From NCBI RefSeq assembly GCF_024138395.1, contig NZ_JAMYDU010000005.1, forward strand, positions 62,001 to 126,000: DNA of 64,000 nucleotides, read 5' to 3'. This document shows, piece after piece, positions 63,721 to 64,000 of the stretch. Within the stretch, counting starts at the first letter, position 1. Each line of letters opens with the position of its first letter. Below the pieces are notes generated by a model. The model worked only from the letters and a program-made list of their open reading frames with translations. It was not told the origin of the DNA and did not search any database. Made by a program: the position numbers and the translations under genes. Origin of the DNA: Pseudomonas mandelii (GTDB lineage Bacteria; Pseudomonadota; Gammaproteobacteria; Pseudomonadales; Pseudomonadaceae).

Positions 63721-64000
63721 ATGACTGACAAAGACGTAAACAAAGTAAAGCGCAAAGGCACGTTCAAGAGCGCTCCGCTGCCAGTAGTGGCCAGTACCGG
63801 CCCGGAACTGCGCGGCGAAGAGCTGGTCAAGGTTGCCGTAGCGGCCCTGGAAGACGTCAAGGCCCAGGATGTTCTGGTGATCGACGTTCGTGAAAAGCAG
63901 AGCATCACTGATTTCATGATCATCGCTACCGGTACTTCCAACCGCCAGATCGGCGCGATGCTGGATAAGGTCCGCGAGGCGGTCAAGGCTCAGGGCGTCA
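63721..64000 (+). CDS. rsfS: Ribosomal silencing factor RsfS (3' end outside window)
   Basis: The first 93 residues of a RsfS/DUF143 protein that blocks 50S-30S joining in starvation by binding uL14. Seen: GEELVKVAVAALEDVKAQDVLVIDVREKQSITDFMIIATGTSNRQIGAM, the family core. It has an N-terminal extension of about 30 residues beyond the E. coli form. The gap before it holds a GGGCGC...CTTC/GAAGCGCCC hairpin (63653-63694). The frame runs off the right edge. Confidence 0.95.
   Translation, partial: MTDKDVNKVKRKGTFKSAPLPVVASTGPELRGEELVKVAVAALEDVKAQDVLVIDVREKQSITDFMIIATGTSNRQIGAMLDKVREAVKAQGV

Overview
The window is chromosomal DNA from a fluorescent-group Pseudomonas. The evidence is the protein families, the GC-rich coding bias, and the many REP palindromes of the types GCGGGCAAGCC(T/C)CGCTCC and CGGGCAAGCCCGCTCCC, which are typical of that group. 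As I remember the P. aeruginosa map, the backbone order (oprG, Zur-type zinc cluster, ybbN, nrdR-ribD-ribC-ribBA-ribH-nusB-thiL-pgpA, ribA, btuB, dxs-ispA-xseB, ppa, mtfA, eutCB, eat, aldehyde dehydrogenase, eatR, mpl-ubiX, C13 peptidase, lrgAB, mpg, proA-nadD-rsfS) is collinear with PAO1. Accessory DNA therefore stands out as interruptions of this order.

Layout: 1-4.1 kb, the 5' part of the large helicase gene lhr on the minus strand. 4.4-6.2 kb, two SDR/epimerase genes. 6.3-10.5 kb, oprG with an Anr-box promoter, then a His-rich ZrgA-like protein, an ABC ATPase, an FtsX-type permease and a DUF3299 protein behind a Zur-like palindrome. 10.7-13.3 kb, small housekeeping genes (thioredoxin-TPR co-chaperone, methyltransferase, lipoprotein). 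13.4-19.5 kb, the nrdR/riboflavin/nusB/thiL/pgpA run, with a MITE-like element between nusB and thiL. 19.5-27.7 kb, a solute-binding protein, ribA, B12-uptake pieces (BtuF-like and BtuB) and the isoprenoid operon xseB-ispA-dxs. 27.9-32.4 kb, an accessory patch: MocR-type regulator, unknown small protein, EamA exporter, tandem 31-bp palindromes, orphan LexA-like repressor. 32.7-35.5 kb, ppa, dedA-mtfA and an acetyltransferase. 35.6-43.4 kb, an ethanolamine catabolic operon with a sigma-54 promoter and its activator. 43.7-50.9 kb, mpl-ubiX, lipoproteins, a MORN/C13-peptidase lipoprotein, MaoC, LrgAB and a LON-substrate-binding protein. 51.0-58.9 kb, a three-gene toxin-like island. 59.3-64.0 kb, a DedA-PAP2 fusion, mpg, proA, nadD and the start of rsfS.

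The most novel-looking part is the island at 51.0-58.9 kb. Two paralogous proteins of about 670 residues carry ADP-ribosyltransferase-like C-terminal domains. They flank an 1172-residue protein with hydrophobic, pore-domain-like helices and degenerate RTX repeats. All three lie on the minus strand, probably as one transcription unit, with A+T-rich spacers. No signal peptides or secretion genes are visible beside them. The next most interesting signals are the tandem perfect palindromes at 31107-31171, the caspase-like (C13) lipoprotein with MORN repeats, and REP elements that have supplied coding sequence or stop codons to neighbouring genes.

I saw no tRNA, rRNA, CRISPR array, transposase or RAYT gene in the window.
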